The notes: generated by a model from the letters alone, not told the origin. 64,000 nt of DNA from Megamerina dolium (GCA_963854835.1 OY978526.1:31237073-31301072), one strand, 5' to 3'. Shown: positions 48,897 through 61,180, counted from the first letter of the stretch. A program made the numbers and translations.

Positions 48897-48900
48897 CCAT
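48897..48900 (-). CDS. Unc-115: Proposed Unc-115 start codon exon (ATG G)
   Basis: On the minus strand GACATGG is followed immediately by a donor GTAAGAC. Splicing ATG-G to the exon at 44173, which starts GT AAA CAA, gives MGKQKIYC in frame. The full model then totals 2445 or 2424 nt, both multiples of three (814 or 807 aa). The start context (G at -3, G at +4) is reasonable. A rival candidate is at 45087-45105 (MHAYVY, donor GTAAGT). Confidence 0.4.
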
Positions 48901-49595
48901 GTCGTTTCTCAATGTATTATCCTTTTGACTGCTAGTCGGTCGAGTTCGCACTTAAACAATGTTGTATTGCAGATGTGAAATGTTGAAACAGTTTCCCCTA
49001 GTTATTTTCTTATATTCAAACGCGACTAATACATGTGCACATACATACACATACGTACATACAAGTGACGAAGTAAATGGTGAAAGAACACGGGTCAATC
49101 GAACAATATATATATATATATATATGTACTTTTTGCAGCACACGATTTTCCAATTTCAATTTTAAGGATGCTTCTTCTTTTCCCTTTTTTTTATGAAGTC
49201 ACTTCGAATTTTCATTTGTGTGTAGTTCTCTTTCTTTATGCGTACTTCTTTAATGAACCACTCGCTATTAAAATCATTTTCACAATAGTAACAGCATTTC
49301 TTTTAAATTAATTTTATTAACTAATTACTGAAAATAATAAATTTTCAATTTTTCACAACGACCGAGCGAACGTCGAAGAATGAGAAGACCTCACGACAGC
49401 AGCAGATATAAAATAGCACTGACTCAATTTCGAATCGATTTCATTCATTTCACTCACTCATTCTCCTTTTCGCCTTTTTCTGTTGGCTTTTTCGTAAAAG
49501 CATTTTCGGTACAAGCGGTAGCACTACGACACAACTAACATATGGTTAAACATGACAGCACCGCACGTTGGGTGTATATGCATTTCTAAATAAAG

Positions 49596-50129
49596 TAATA
49601 GTCTAGACAGAAGGCAGCCTAATTCCGAAATACCGGCGCACTTACTCCGAATAAAATAATAACCTGACAGACGGCAGTATTGCGGATTAACTAAACGGCT
49701 GATTGCTGTTTTATTAGGTCTCTCCACTTACATTACTATCACTATCAATTTCTGTCATCTATCACTCTCGATATGAGAAAATTTACAAGAAGTACGTGAA
49801 CTGAAAACTATCAGAAACTTGTAAATTGACATTCAACGTTCATAATTGACAGCTGGATTTATTTGTTCGCCAACACTTTTCATGTTGAAAACTGTAAACA
49901 ATTGTTGAAAGTTTTTCGTTAGCGAACACATCTAATATTTCGTAAAATGGATTTAGAAAAATTCACAATAGACAATTTTCAGCAGTGTTGCCATCGCAAA
50001 TTGCCCTAATCCTCTTTTATTTTGAGAATTAACTCATAGAGTTTATGCGAATTAGCTGCAGTTAATGCCCGAGTTAATTCGAATTAACTCGGTAATTAGG
50101 AATTAGGCTGCCGTCTGTCTAGGCTATTA
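49596..50129. mobile_element. 534-bp MITE-like element with long inverted repeats
   Basis: The left end reads TAATAGTCTAGACAG then GGCAGCCTAATTCC. The reverse complement of the right end reads TAATAGCCTAGACAG then GGCAGCCTAATTCC, with only a few mismatches over about 35 bp. A second GACAGACGGCAG copy lies at about 49670. A perfect 20-bp palindrome, GAGTTAATTC plus its mirror, is at 50071-50090. No transposase. Target duplication not resolved. It contains a GTACGTGAAC-family repeat. Confidence 0.65.
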
Positions 50130-50540
50130 GATAACCTAAAATTATGTACTAAATGGTTGTCATTGTCAATGTATTATTATACAATACATTACAGGCGGAA
50201 TGATGCAGATGATACCACTTTTATAACAACAACAACAAAACACCAATCACACGTATTTAGTTTGTGCATACTATTGTCAAGCCCAAACATGAATTAATAG
50301 TTATAGCCGCAGTTTGATCAACACCACCTTCGAACTTCACCATGGATAGATCCCATGAACACCACCCTACCTTTGCATATTTTCATTCAAAAGGAAATAA
50401 ATTTTCAAAACTTCATATGGTGGCGACGATATGTTAAAAAAGGTGCGGTATTTCTAATTAACCACCGCACTAATTCGTGAATATTATAATCTGCATAAAT
50501 TGGTAATAGAAATTACGTTAATAGGGCTTCTGAAATCCTG

Positions 50541-50851
50541 CTGTGGTCAAAAAGTAATGAGACAGAATTTTACTAAAATACGTTATAAAATATGACTGTC
50601 ATGATCAGCTGGCTTTTTTATATATCCCAGATTTAAATTTCAACTTCGTGGATATCATTTTGATTCAATAGAGGCCATCCAAGAGAATTCGTTGGCCTCC
50701 TTGAAGGCTATACGAAAGCAGATAACAATTTTGAAGGCTGGAAGAAGCAGTGGAATGTAGATATTCGAGTTGGAGAGCATTACTTCGAAGGAGGCATAAA
50801 AAATTTGAATGATTAAATATAAAAATCAGTCCCATTACTTTTTGTTCACAG
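50541..50851 (+). mobile_element. Internally deleted mariner element
   Basis: The ends are inverted repeats: the left starts CTGTGGTCAAAAAGTAATGA, the right finishes TCCCATTACTTTTTGTTCAC-AG. Between them only a transposase C-terminus remains: HFDSIEAIQENSLASLKAIR, then after a frame change FEGWKKQWNVDIRVGEHYFE and GG. This block order matches mariner transposases. At 311 bp it is a non-autonomous deletion derivative. Confidence 0.75.
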
Positions 50852-50901
50852 TATGTGCATGTCGTTGAAAAAAAACAACATGCGTGAAGTAAAATATCGT
50901 T

Positions 50902-50903
<2 letters not shown>

Positions 50904-50950
<47 letters not shown>
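50904..50950. repeat. (GA)n microsatellite
   Basis: A GA dinucleotide run of about 47 nt with one early interruption, downstream of the mariner derivative. Confidence 0.95.
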
Positions 50951-50954
<4 letters not shown>

Positions 50955-51889
50955 ATGTAGAATAGGGAGGAGCACCTTGAAATAATGGGTTTCTTGCGTT
51001 TAGGTCCTATTATAAGATATTTGAAAAATGCAACAAACTGAACTGAATATTAAAATCTATGGATCTATGGATATGAATGGACAATGAAAACATTTCTACA
51101 TTATGATTTTCAATATATTTCAATATTTTTCTTCATCATTATCGCATAATTATGTGACATTTTGCATTATGTTTTTTTTTTAATTAATAACATTACCAAC
51201 AAATAATAATAGTAATAATAATAATTAATGATTCTTTTTGTATCATTCCAAAAATTGGTAAACAACTATAAATAATATTTTCTTATATTTCATTATTTAA
51301 ATTATATAAAACCTTGAAACTTTTAATCATCTGCTTTCCTTTTGTTTGTTTGCATATGTTATTATTTATGAATGCAGCGAACGGCTCATTGTTCTAATTA
51401 ATTAAAAGTTGTATATATTTAGATTTCCGTGGTGTTGGAAATCCTTTGCATGAACTTCCCTTCTTCTTATACTTATTCTTATTATTCCTTTCGATTAATT
51501 CTGTCTAAAAGAATTATTAATAAAATCAATCAACTATTATAATTAAACTTGCTGTTGTTGTTGAACGGATATGATATTTAAATACTATTATAATATATAT
51601 ATATATATATATAGATGTATGTATGTATGTATTTATAATTTATGATTTATATAGGATTTTTCGTCTTTTCCCTTTATTAACATTAAATAGGCGAATTACG
51701 TTTAAAATTTTGTATCTGCTAATAGCTCTTTTTTGGCCAATAGCCATCCATAAAATATAACTATGTTGGTATTTGCCTTCGATTACGATTAAAACTTATG
51801 TCTGAGGATTCGAATCAGTGTGATTGGTAATTCTGTCGTGAGGAAACCACATATCAATTTTTACAAAAACCATCGTATATTGTGGGTGC

Positions 51890-54871
51890 CTATTCCTCAT
51901 CAGAATCACCATCACTCGAATAGCCGGTCTGTTGAGGTCGTCGAACAAAAGGTGCGGTAATAACTTGCCTAAAGAAATGGCAATTCCAATTAATGCACAT
52001 TTTCATATTCAATGAACTTACGCTATCCGGCGATAGTGATTCAGCCATTCTTCCAACATTTGCGCAACCAATAATGGACGCTTACGCATTTTTTGTTGCG
52101 CTACCAAAAGACCACCCTCAGTGACACATACATCTAGCCATTGACGCATAATTGCCTCTTCGCGACCCATCTAAGTGATAACATAAATATAGAAATGTTC
52201 ATTAGCTGGCCTTTTGAATTAATTAATCCGATATCTTTGCTTACCTCAGATTGTGTTAGAAAATGAATTGGCAAAAGCTTCAATTCACAATCCATTAGTG
52301 GCAAATAAGTTACATCTTCTGGCTCATCACGCCTTGCGTCTATTCTAGCATAAGGTTCCATGGGTACTAGAGCACTAAAATGTCCACGCGTGTAGCCAAG
52401 AGCAATGGGCGATTTAATGCAAAAATTTTGATCCCAAAATAAAGGCAAATAGAGTCCTGTGCATAAAGACGTACATGATTATAAGTTGAATTATAATCCA
52501 ATAGCGTACTTGCCTTCGAAACGTGCATAACCAATATCTTCTCCACGAAAGCTTTTTACGTATTTTACACCATATACAATAATCGGTCGGCGTAGCACAT
52601 GTGCTAATGCGAATATATGCAATTGTTCCAGCGATGAACCTGGCTGACTGGCCAATGATAGCAGTGTGCTCCAATCCTCTTCCCACTGAGCCTCTTCAAG
52701 TGTAAAGTGTAACATTGAAGCCTGAAACATTTCGTACTCTTTCCAACGCGGATAGAAGCTGTAATTATGAAATAAAGTAATTTGTTCAAGGTCATTCGTT
52801 CGCATAACATACATGGGCCCACATTGGTGAAGGGAATCGGCGAGTGCACGCCGCAATATATTATCTCGATCGAAAACCCCCCATGTTGCCTGCATTGCAG
52901 AATCAAGTAGGCAATCACCAGCGCTACGATTCCAAAGCACTAATAGACGTGACCCCAGACGTGTTGTGATCTCCAATGACCAATTAAGGGCAGGAGGTGG
53001 ATTCTCCAGTTGTTTCTGAGCGTCGCGATCGAGTAACTCGTCGTAGAGCTGCTCTTGTATGGGTACAGGTAACTCTTCAATATCAGATGGTAGCGCAAAT
53101 GTGGCATGCTCTTGTACGTAGTGACAATTGAAAACCGATTTACGCATTCGCAATGTGTTTGCAAAATGGCGACGTATATCTGCCGCCAAATCGGGTGCTA
53201 CATAAGAAGGCACTCGCTTAATTCCGGGGCCAGAACCGGAGATTTGTGCCAATAGCATAGGTAACATTTCCTCACGATGAAATCTAATTGCAAGGTGAAT
53301 CAAGGTATGTCCCACGTCGAAAGCAGAGTTGCGATTGAGAGCTGCAATCTCTGTGCCTGTCAGAGAACGGGCTGGATTTCCACCGCACGATAGGTATGCT
53401 TCTACAGCGCCATAATTATTCTCGACCACGCCTAAGTAATAGTGGTTTTAATTACGACTTTATTCATTTATGTATATTTCAACTAGATGCTCACTTACCT
53501 AAGCATGCGTTCAGCCATTGCCAATCTACCTGCCGTCTTATTTGCCGTTGACGACGTTCTTGCCGTTCTTGTACTGTATCACAGTTGTTAATAGTTTCTG
53601 AAGAACCTTCAACGTAACAAAACGATACAAACGATGTTAGTTGTCAATACAATGTAATATACAATACATACCAAGTTGATAAATTTGTTGTTGTTGTTGT
53701 TGCTGCTGCTGTTGCTTGATATTGAACGAGTTGTTTGTTGATACTGTATCACGATTATCATCCTTATCGCAGAATATCTTGTTGGTGCTCTCACTAGTAC
53801 TAGTTTCAATAGTGGCCACAGTTGTGGTGTTGGTTTCCTTTGGCTCTCCACACATGGAGCATTTAAGGCTTTTTGGCCAGTTCTCATAAGTACAAATCTA
53901 ATTCAGCACAATAAATAAATTGATGGAGCAAAGTACGGTCAAAATATCTCTAGGTATATTCACTTACGTGGCAAGCCCATTTTGTTACATAGCATTGTTG
54001 CATCAATGAGCCCTGTTGTTGCTGCTGCTGCTGCTGTTGCTGACTTTGCGAAGTATTTGAAATATTGTTCAAATGTGTTGTCGCATTATTTACTTGTTGA
54101 TCAGCAGAAAAAGGGCTCAAACGATTTGATGCGACTGCAACTAAATCAGACGGCACACGCTGACTTTGATTACTTACTTCACATTTACTTGAATCCAAAA
54201 TATTGCAAGCATTTAATTCCGAGTCTGATCCAGAGCTAATGCGAATGTGTTTCAACTGGTCATTTATACGCTGTGTTGCATTACTTGATGCCGGACCTTT
54301 CTCGATGTAGCCATTACCAATATCACTGCCGCTGCTTGTTGTGTTTATATTCTTTTGTAATTGCTGTTGTTGTTGAAATTGTGATTGTGCTATTGGTTTG
54401 GTTGGTTTCGCGGAAGGGGTAGCAATCTCATCAACTGCACATGCCACACGTTCATTGCTAATGCTTTGTGGTGTGTTAGTTCCACGCTTCGTATAACACT
54501 GCACACAACGTAAGCTGCGTGGCCAATTTAAATAAGTGCACATCTTACAAGCCCATTTTTCATTTAAAGATGTAGTTGCAATTGATGTGGGATTATTCAA
54601 ATCAATTTGTCGAGGCTGGGTGGTACAGCAGGCACCATGTTCTTCTCCGTCTCCATCAAATGCAGTTTGAGGCGGGCTAAGGCTATAGCGAAGGGACAAA
54701 ATTAATTATTATAACACTCTATATAGGTAATTTGGTAATTTACCGAAAAATATCTTCCATAAGTAGCGGTTTAGTGCCCTTGCACATTGTGCACTTTATG
54801 GAAGAGGGAAAATTTTCATAGGTACAATAGTCGCATTTCCATTTTTGAACCTTTGCACTCGAATCGCTCAT
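51890..54871 (-). CDS. trbd: Trabid deubiquitinase (ZRANB1 orthologue)
   Basis: An OTU-family deubiquitinase that prefers K29/K33/K63 chains; linked to Wnt and immune signalling. Eight exons (minus): 54871-54744, 54682-53968, 53897-53672, 53606-53499, 53431-52514, 52456-52245, 52170-52022, 51968-51890 (TAG); 844 aa. Three NZF fingers: WKCDYCTYENFP at residues 11-30, WACKMCTYLNWP, and WACHICTYENWP (split by an intron). AnkUBD-type region around residues 380-540. OTU domain with nucleophile Cys about 566 in SAGDCLLDSAMQATW and His about 724 in YTRGHFSALVP. The linkers between fingers are lengthened by Ser/Asn and polyQ runs. Exon 5 ends at a GC donor (GCAAGT), the only phase-consistent choice. 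A poly(A) signal (plus TTTATT at 51673-51678) follows. Intact. Confidence 0.95.
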
Positions 54872-56279
54872 CTTTTGCTAACAGCAACAACAAACAGCAA
54901 AGAGATGTGACGCTTTAGCTGCGTACACGGTGGACAATAACGACGATGCAATTCAATGATTTGCTGTACTTCCACCACACCAAGAGCTTCAAGTGGCCCA
55001 ACTCAAAAAAATATATACAATTGAGATATAATACGACGAATCCGAAATTTGTTCGAAAATTTATAATAATGCTTTTGAGTTGAAAATTTCGACGACAGCA
55101 ATCGACTCAGCACGAAGTTCAATTACATACACTATAAATGAAAAGGCAATTGAGAAACAATGAGCAAAATTACAATAAAGGTTGTTTCTGTTTTTTTTTT
55201 TTTATTAATGCCCTTGACCCTATGTATGTGCAAATTTATAGTGTAAGGGGTTAGGAAGACAGCACCGTCTGGTCTGTCGTCACTTATAGCGTTCAATAAA
55301 CAGATTTAACAATCAATCAGTAGGTCCTTAGTAGACAACTAATTATATTCGTTTCCCGCTATTTTCTTAAATAGTTGTTGCTGCACAAATATTCGCAGTA
55401 TCACTCGTCTGCTCGTATTTTTTTTTATAAAATTCACAAAATAGCTCATCATTGAAGAGGACTCCTAGTGATTGCATATTTACAAATATATAATAAAAAG
55501 CACAAACAACACAAAGAAACTTTCACCGTTCACTTAGAAAAACACACAATACACTTTGGCAATCATCTTTCTGCACTCTTTATATTTACCCCAACTAGAA
55601 ATTTAACAGAATCATTGCATGTATATATTTTTAATTTTTGTTTACTCCTGCTGTGCCTGTTTTTGGGATTTTTTTTGTTGTAAATTTTTAAGTATATTTC
55701 TTAATATAAAATTTAATCATTTCAAAGAAAAATGATATGGAGCACAAAAATAATTACGTCAATATTTTGACAATCACAACGAATTTGTAATAGATCACAA
55801 GCAAATCTATTTAAATGCGTTCGAATTTGTTTGACAGTAAAAACCAGAAAACAGAAATATCTCCTCCGAATAAACAAAGACAGTTTCTAATGTTTTATAA
55901 CGCCGCGTCTCCATAAGCAAAAATGTCGTTCTGAGTGCCAGATATAAGTTTTATCAGTGGTAATATTTGTGCGTGGGCACTCTTTATCTTGATCAAAGCA
56001 TTTGAAAGACGGCCTCGAGCATATTCGCTGCATTGAAGCGCTAAAAATTCAAAAAATACTGCAAACAGTTGATGAAAAAAAGCGAAAAAGGAAAAAAATA
56101 CAAATTTGTTCTTTTATGTTTGTTATTTTAACTATTTTTTAAATTATCCTACATAAAACTCGAGTAAACAAAATGGACACCGACCAAAACTTTGCGTTCA
56201 ATTTGTGCTCAAATTATTGAATCATGGCTTATATATACAGACGTTGAAGCGATAACATCAGTAACAACCCCTTTATATT

Positions 56280-56880
56280 AGGATTGTGCGATTAATTGAT
56301 TGTTCAAAAAGTTTGATTAACCAAATTATTCGACTGATCAATTCGTTTAATCAAAATTATGATTGATCAAAATTGAAATTATTCAATTAATCAGAATCTT
56401 GATTAATCAAAATATTTTTCATTTTTATGGTTTCTTTGTTCTTTGAGAATAAAAATTTTAAAGGTATTCTCATATTTTCTCTGGGAATAAAATTTTTAAA
56501 CGCATTCTTATATTCCATTTTGTGTTGCAAAAATTATTATAAATATTTTGAACATTTTATACGAATAATTTTATTCTGATTAATTAAAATTCTGATTAAT
56601 CCAATAATTTCAATTTTTGAATATTCAAAATCATGATTATTCGAATAATAGTATATTTTGATAAATAAAAACTTTTGAACAAACGATTAATTCCACAGCC
56701 CTATTATATTCCAAAATTTCAATTCCACTGTAGTATTTAAATTCAAATAAAACCGGCGCAATTGCATTAATGTGGACACGACCTTTATGGGCAGGACGCT
56801 CCTGGGCAGGTCAATGTGGACAGACATTTAAGTGTCGATTTGGCACTTCATTGACATATTGGAATGTAGATATAGCAGCA
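56280..56880 (-). repeat. Dispersed repeat with MITE-like core 56280-56702 (copy 2)
   Basis: The core begins AGGATTGTGCGATTAATTGA and ends with the reverse complement of AGGGCTGTGGAATTAATCGT, so it has degenerate inverted ends of about 30 bp. The whole stretch, including 56703-56880 outside the core, matches 27800-28260 in reverse orientation. No coding capacity. The interior is built from ATTAATCAAAAT-like units. Confidence 0.65.
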
Positions 56881-57544
56881 GTTGTCTTTATTTGAAATGA
56901 AATGAAAGACAGTACATGAGTATTATTTCGTTAGATATATTTCTCTTATATAGGGATTATGGTATACAATTTGAAAATCTAATTGTTTACTAAAATGGCC
57001 CGTAGTTAAATTCAGATAATCTTAAATTTAGTATCGGCTTTTTTATAGATTTGTATACTGAAATATGTCAAATAACATTTTTAATTTGAGATGGCCTTAA
57101 CTTTGATTATAACACGGATCAGTTATTTTAAATATAGCACATCAAAACTATTATTATTACTTCGATTTATTTGCAGAGACTAATCAGTAATATAACCAAA
57201 GAAGATCCATTGTACATTGAGGCTTTTAATGGATTCTTATTTACAACAACAAATATATCGCTGGAGCAATCAAAATCTGAAATCAATTCAATCCACAACA
57301 TAAGACTAAGTGGATGATGTAAAAATAACATCTATATGGTTTTGCACCATTTTCTTTGCATTGATATGTGTCTACATTAGGGTGGTCCTTAAAATCAAAT
57401 AAAATTTTGGTCCCGATTGGAGAGCGATTGGAGAAAAAAAATTAAATTTAATTTTTTGAGCCTCCATAGAGGAATCTGAACTTTTACTCCTATGCACCAA
57501 GCCTTAACCGTCTCCAATCGAAACAAATGCCAACTAAGTAGAGA

Positions 57545-57800
57545 GTAGAGGAGTAGAGAAAGATTCTAGAGTGTTGCCACAGAGTATATATAGGGCGAGT
57601 TTGTTCACAAAGGAATTCAATTCAAGAGACAACATAACACGATAGAAGTTTAAGTAGCCAGTACATTAAGGAGTGATTGTAAATAGAAATACTGAAATAA
57701 ATTGTTGTTGCACATAGTACAAAATAAGTGGTGCAGTTATTATTGACAGAACCTAGTAATCGAACAGGGTTGATTCTAGTAGAATTAAACATTGACAAAA
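57545..57800 (+). mobile_element. Possible solo LTR or LTR fragment
   Basis: It contains an LTR-like promoter layout: TATATATAGG at about 57588, an initiator region, and AATAAA near 57698, followed by TTATTATTGACAGAACC. Short exact terminal repeats and a target duplication could not be fixed by eye, and no gag/pol flanks it. The assignment is tentative. Confidence 0.25.
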
Positions 57801-58149
57801 TAAAAACGTAACAGTATTGATAGATAAAACTTACACTTATTTGGTTTGTTTTTACCCAGTAAAAACTTGGAATAACAGATTAAAATCAAAATTAGGGAAT
57901 ATATTAGCATCGTTCTCTACTTTACTAGTAAAATTTCTCTTTTAAAAACAATTCAAGAGCGTAAGAAGAATCCTCTCTAAAAATGAGAAAAAAGTACACA
58001 AACGGAAAATATATACGATTTACTAGTAAACTACAAGAAATGTCAAACCAGTTGTTTTATTCTTCAGTTCTGTCACTTGCTCACAGAGAGGAAATAATTC
58101 GCTCTCTCAATTTCCCTTCTTTTACTGGTTTTTGGTGTATGAACACATT

Positions 58150-58480
58150 TCCAGTAAGAAATAGTAAAATTTGTATAATTTGTAAAAACTATTACGTACG
58201 CGAACGGACTTATTCTCACAAACAGAAAATGTTCAGAAAAAGTACGTGAACGGAAAACCAGTAAAAATTATCAAATATAAATTTTTGATTGACTTTGACT
58301 GTTCTTTTTCTATATGCTGGAAATTATTACTAGTAGAAATTTGCATCTACTCTTTCCTTACTTAATTATTACGCTCTCGTTTTTGCTCTCTTTAAACATT
58401 TTTCTAGTACGTGCACACTTTACCAGTAAAAATTAGTAATAATTGTTAAAAATTGGTAATAATTTGCAGTACGTGAACAA
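58150..58480. repeat. Dispersed repeat (GTACGTGAAC family), further copy
   Basis: It carries AAAGTACGTGAACGGAAAA, TACGCTCTCGTTTTTG, AGTAATAATTGTTAAAAATT and CAGTACGTGAAC. These are diverged relatives of the blocks at 16120-16580, 34880-35060 and 49780-49930. Related motifs extend left to about 57930. Confidence 0.5.
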
Positions 58481-59258
58481 AAAAAGAATCGGAAATGCGA
58501 GATTGTGCATATTCCAGTGTACACTTGAAAATTCACAGTTAGGGAATCTAGCCCCAGGTACTCAAAGAGCTACAATACGCACATTACCTCAATGAGTGAC
58601 GAGCGTCACTCACCTGGTATTATTACACGACATAAAAACAAGAAAATAAAGCTTAGTACGACACACTGGTCACATTGGATTGTATGAACAAAGGCGAATT
58701 TGGCAAACAGAACAAATACGGTGGATAATAATAACTAAAAAAATTAATTAAAACAAACAAAGAAAATATTGTTCATAAAAATATACTGAGCTTTTTTGCA
58801 TTTTGTAAATAAAGAATCATTGATTGCAATTATTTGTTCAACCTGAATTACTCGGACATTCATATATGATAGTAAGTACATACGATACTGTTAGTAAGTA
58901 CAACTGAAGTACTGTGTTCAAGTATATACTAAATAATTATAAAATAATTTCAACGAATTGGAGATAACTGTAAAATAGTAAATAAATACAGTATTAATGT
59001 AAGGAAATAATATGAAAAAGTAGATATGTAAATAATTGTGAACAATCATAAGAATCAATACGAAATAAAATAGTAAGTTTGTCGCTTGAGTTTTTTGGTT
59101 GCTCATCAACCTTTGCTGCTAACACTTTGTTCTGATTTCTTCTTCTTCTTCTATTTTATGTTTTGCTAATTTGTTAAATTTTCTTTTCTTTTTCTAATTG
59201 TATTTTTTTAAGATAATATCGAAACCATTTTTATCATCATCATTGGGTAACAATAGAA

Positions 59259-60080
59259 ATGAGCATACGTACACGTGCATTAATATTTTCTACATTTTTT
59301 GGCAGCTGTATTGCCATCGGATTATTGCTTGTTAGTTTAACTACAAATCAATGGGTCCGAGCATATCCACGTCGTGGGAATTCAACAGTATATAGAATAT
59401 AAATTAATGAAAGCATTTGGGATTATATTATTTTGAATTATTTTACTTTTTAGGAATCCAAAGGTGAAATTAACTACGGCCTCTTCTATGGCAATAAGGA
59501 TCTGAACTCTGGTTTTGGCGTACGTAGCCATCCAGTTGAAGGTGAGTATTACCCTACATATGAATTTATTTGCTTTAAGATTGTAGTATTCTAATCTAAT
59601 TTAATATTTTAATTATTTTCAGTATACACTTTCATAAAATCGGAGCCTGAATCGATGAAGTTCTGGTTATGGCTTTTCACAGCTTTGGGAACTGGTTTTG
59701 GATTACTTAGTTGCGCAGTTGCAGCTGTAGTGTCGGTGTTAAAAGCGGCTTCAGCAGCCAAGAATAATGGAATGATGGTGCTACTGTTCGCGGCGAATAT
59801 TTCTTCAGCGGTAGCACAAATTATTGCTTTTGTTAGTTGGCTAACACAATTTTATCAATATTTGATACACAATGTGTTGACTGTGGAAGATCGTGTACAT
59901 TGGTACAGTAATGGACTTGCTCATTTGGGTTACAGTTTCTATTTGGTAATAGTTTCAACTCTTGTGGTTCTTCTAAACATATTCATTCTTATGTTGGCAA
60001 AGCGCCATGAACAACGTGAACGTCAACGGTTGGAACCACCAGCCGAAGAAAAGACTCAAAGCGCCATAATGCTATATTAG
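59259..60080 (+). CDS. clarin: Clarin-type tetraspan membrane protein
   Basis: Three exons, 59259-59387, 59454-59541 and 59623-60080 (TAG), encode 224 aa. Four predicted transmembrane helices: about 8-30 (LIFSTFFGSCIAIGLLLVSL), 88-115 (FWLWLFTALGTGFGLLSCAV), 123-145 (MMVLLFAANISSAVAQIIAF) and 183-207 (YLVIVSTLVVLLNIFILMLA). The first extracellular loop has the clarin signature GEINYGLFYG, and the protein ends IMLY, like the LMY end of vertebrate clarin-1. Clarins belong to the claudin/PMP22-like superfamily and act in sensory cells (CLRN1 is mutated in Usher syndrome type 3). The start ATG is the first in frame, just before TM1. A poly(A) signal lies at about 60777. Intact. Confidence 0.85.
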
Positions 60081-61180
60081 AAAAAGAGCATTTTTATTGT
60101 ATTCATTAAGTAGGCAGTTGTAAATTATTGTTAAGGATATTGCATATATTCTTTTCATCAAAATCCAACGTTATCAACTGATTTCCAAATCAAATTTAAT
60201 TCTCTAAAGTAGCATGTTATATTGAATATTTTTTTAATGGAATCTATTTCATTTACATTAATTTTTTACATTATAACCTACGTTAAAAGTAATACATTTT
60301 TTCCACACTGAACGTTTTAGTCTCTTTTAATATAATAACTTATTTCTTATTTACTAGGGTTTATTTTTGAAATTCAATTGTGTGTAATTTATATTTCACC
60401 TATTCTTAGTGATGGATTCAGATGGATAATCTGAACTTTTGATGTCAGTTAACAAAAATATGAGCAGATATGAACCATATTTTATTTTAGATGAGACTGA
60501 AATTATAAAGTTATGTTGTACCTATATTTGCAGTTTATCTAAAGAGATTAATCAGTCAGAATAATTAAAGTTTTCCAAACTCACAGAATATGCATGTGAC
60601 ATTTTAGTCTTACGTTTGATAATTGTACATGCAGAAAATTAACACTTTTGAAATTTTGCTACTCATTGTTACTCATTTGTAAAACACATAAAAGGATATT
60701 GCAGCAAGGCTACAGTTTCAGTCAATCGATACTTAAGTACTTAAGCGGTCCTTACAATTGTACGGAAGATTAAAGAATAAAGAATAAAATATGCTAAATT
60801 TCAAATTAAATATATTTACATTTGGTTTTAATTCACTGTTTAATTACATAATTTCTGAAACCTGTAATTCACTTTATACCAGAATATTTTATAAAGAGCT
60901 TCAATAATTTTGTTGTTTCTTTAGCGAATAAATGAAATTAGGAATATGAATTTGTATTTTTTTAAATAACTTAAATACAGTTTCCTTCATACTCAAAGCA
61001 ACGAAATGTCAGCTATCTCTGTTTTGCGCTAGTTGGAAATCCCAAGCACTGCCAAGCATCCAAGAAGGTGCACAACACCTTTTTGGTTGGAGCGTGTTCA
61101 TCTTTTTGCTTGGTATGACTAAGTAAGCTGGATCCTAAACCGTCTATGTCAATTTCGATATACAATTCATAAAGTCCAGG
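60081..61180. other. 3' region of clarin gene and spacer
   Basis: AT-rich. Overlapping AATAAA signals at about 60777-60789 probably end the clarin transcript. No other feature recognised up to the LINE relic. Confidence 0.5.

Larger units (their letters stand above)
48901..51889. other. Spacer between Unc-115 and trbd, rich in DNA transposon relics
   Basis: It holds a 534-bp inverted-repeat element (49596-50129), a GTACGTGAAC-family repeat (49780-49930) inside it, an internally deleted mariner (50541-50851) and a (GA)n run. The trbd 3' UTR lies at its right edge. Confidence 0.5.
54872..59258. other. Spacer between trbd and clarin, repeats only
   Basis: 4.4 kb containing the divergent promoters of trbd and the clarin gene, an inverted repeat element (56280-56880), an LTR-like stretch (57545-57800) and a GTACGTGAAC-family repeat (57930-58480). 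The open frames are short and unsupported. Confidence 0.5.

Noticed and set aside
53609..53887. Minus-strand ORF in a second frame beside the third NZF finger of trbd
   Set aside because: It is an alternative frame of exon 53672-53897; the finger frame with its four cysteines is the coding one.
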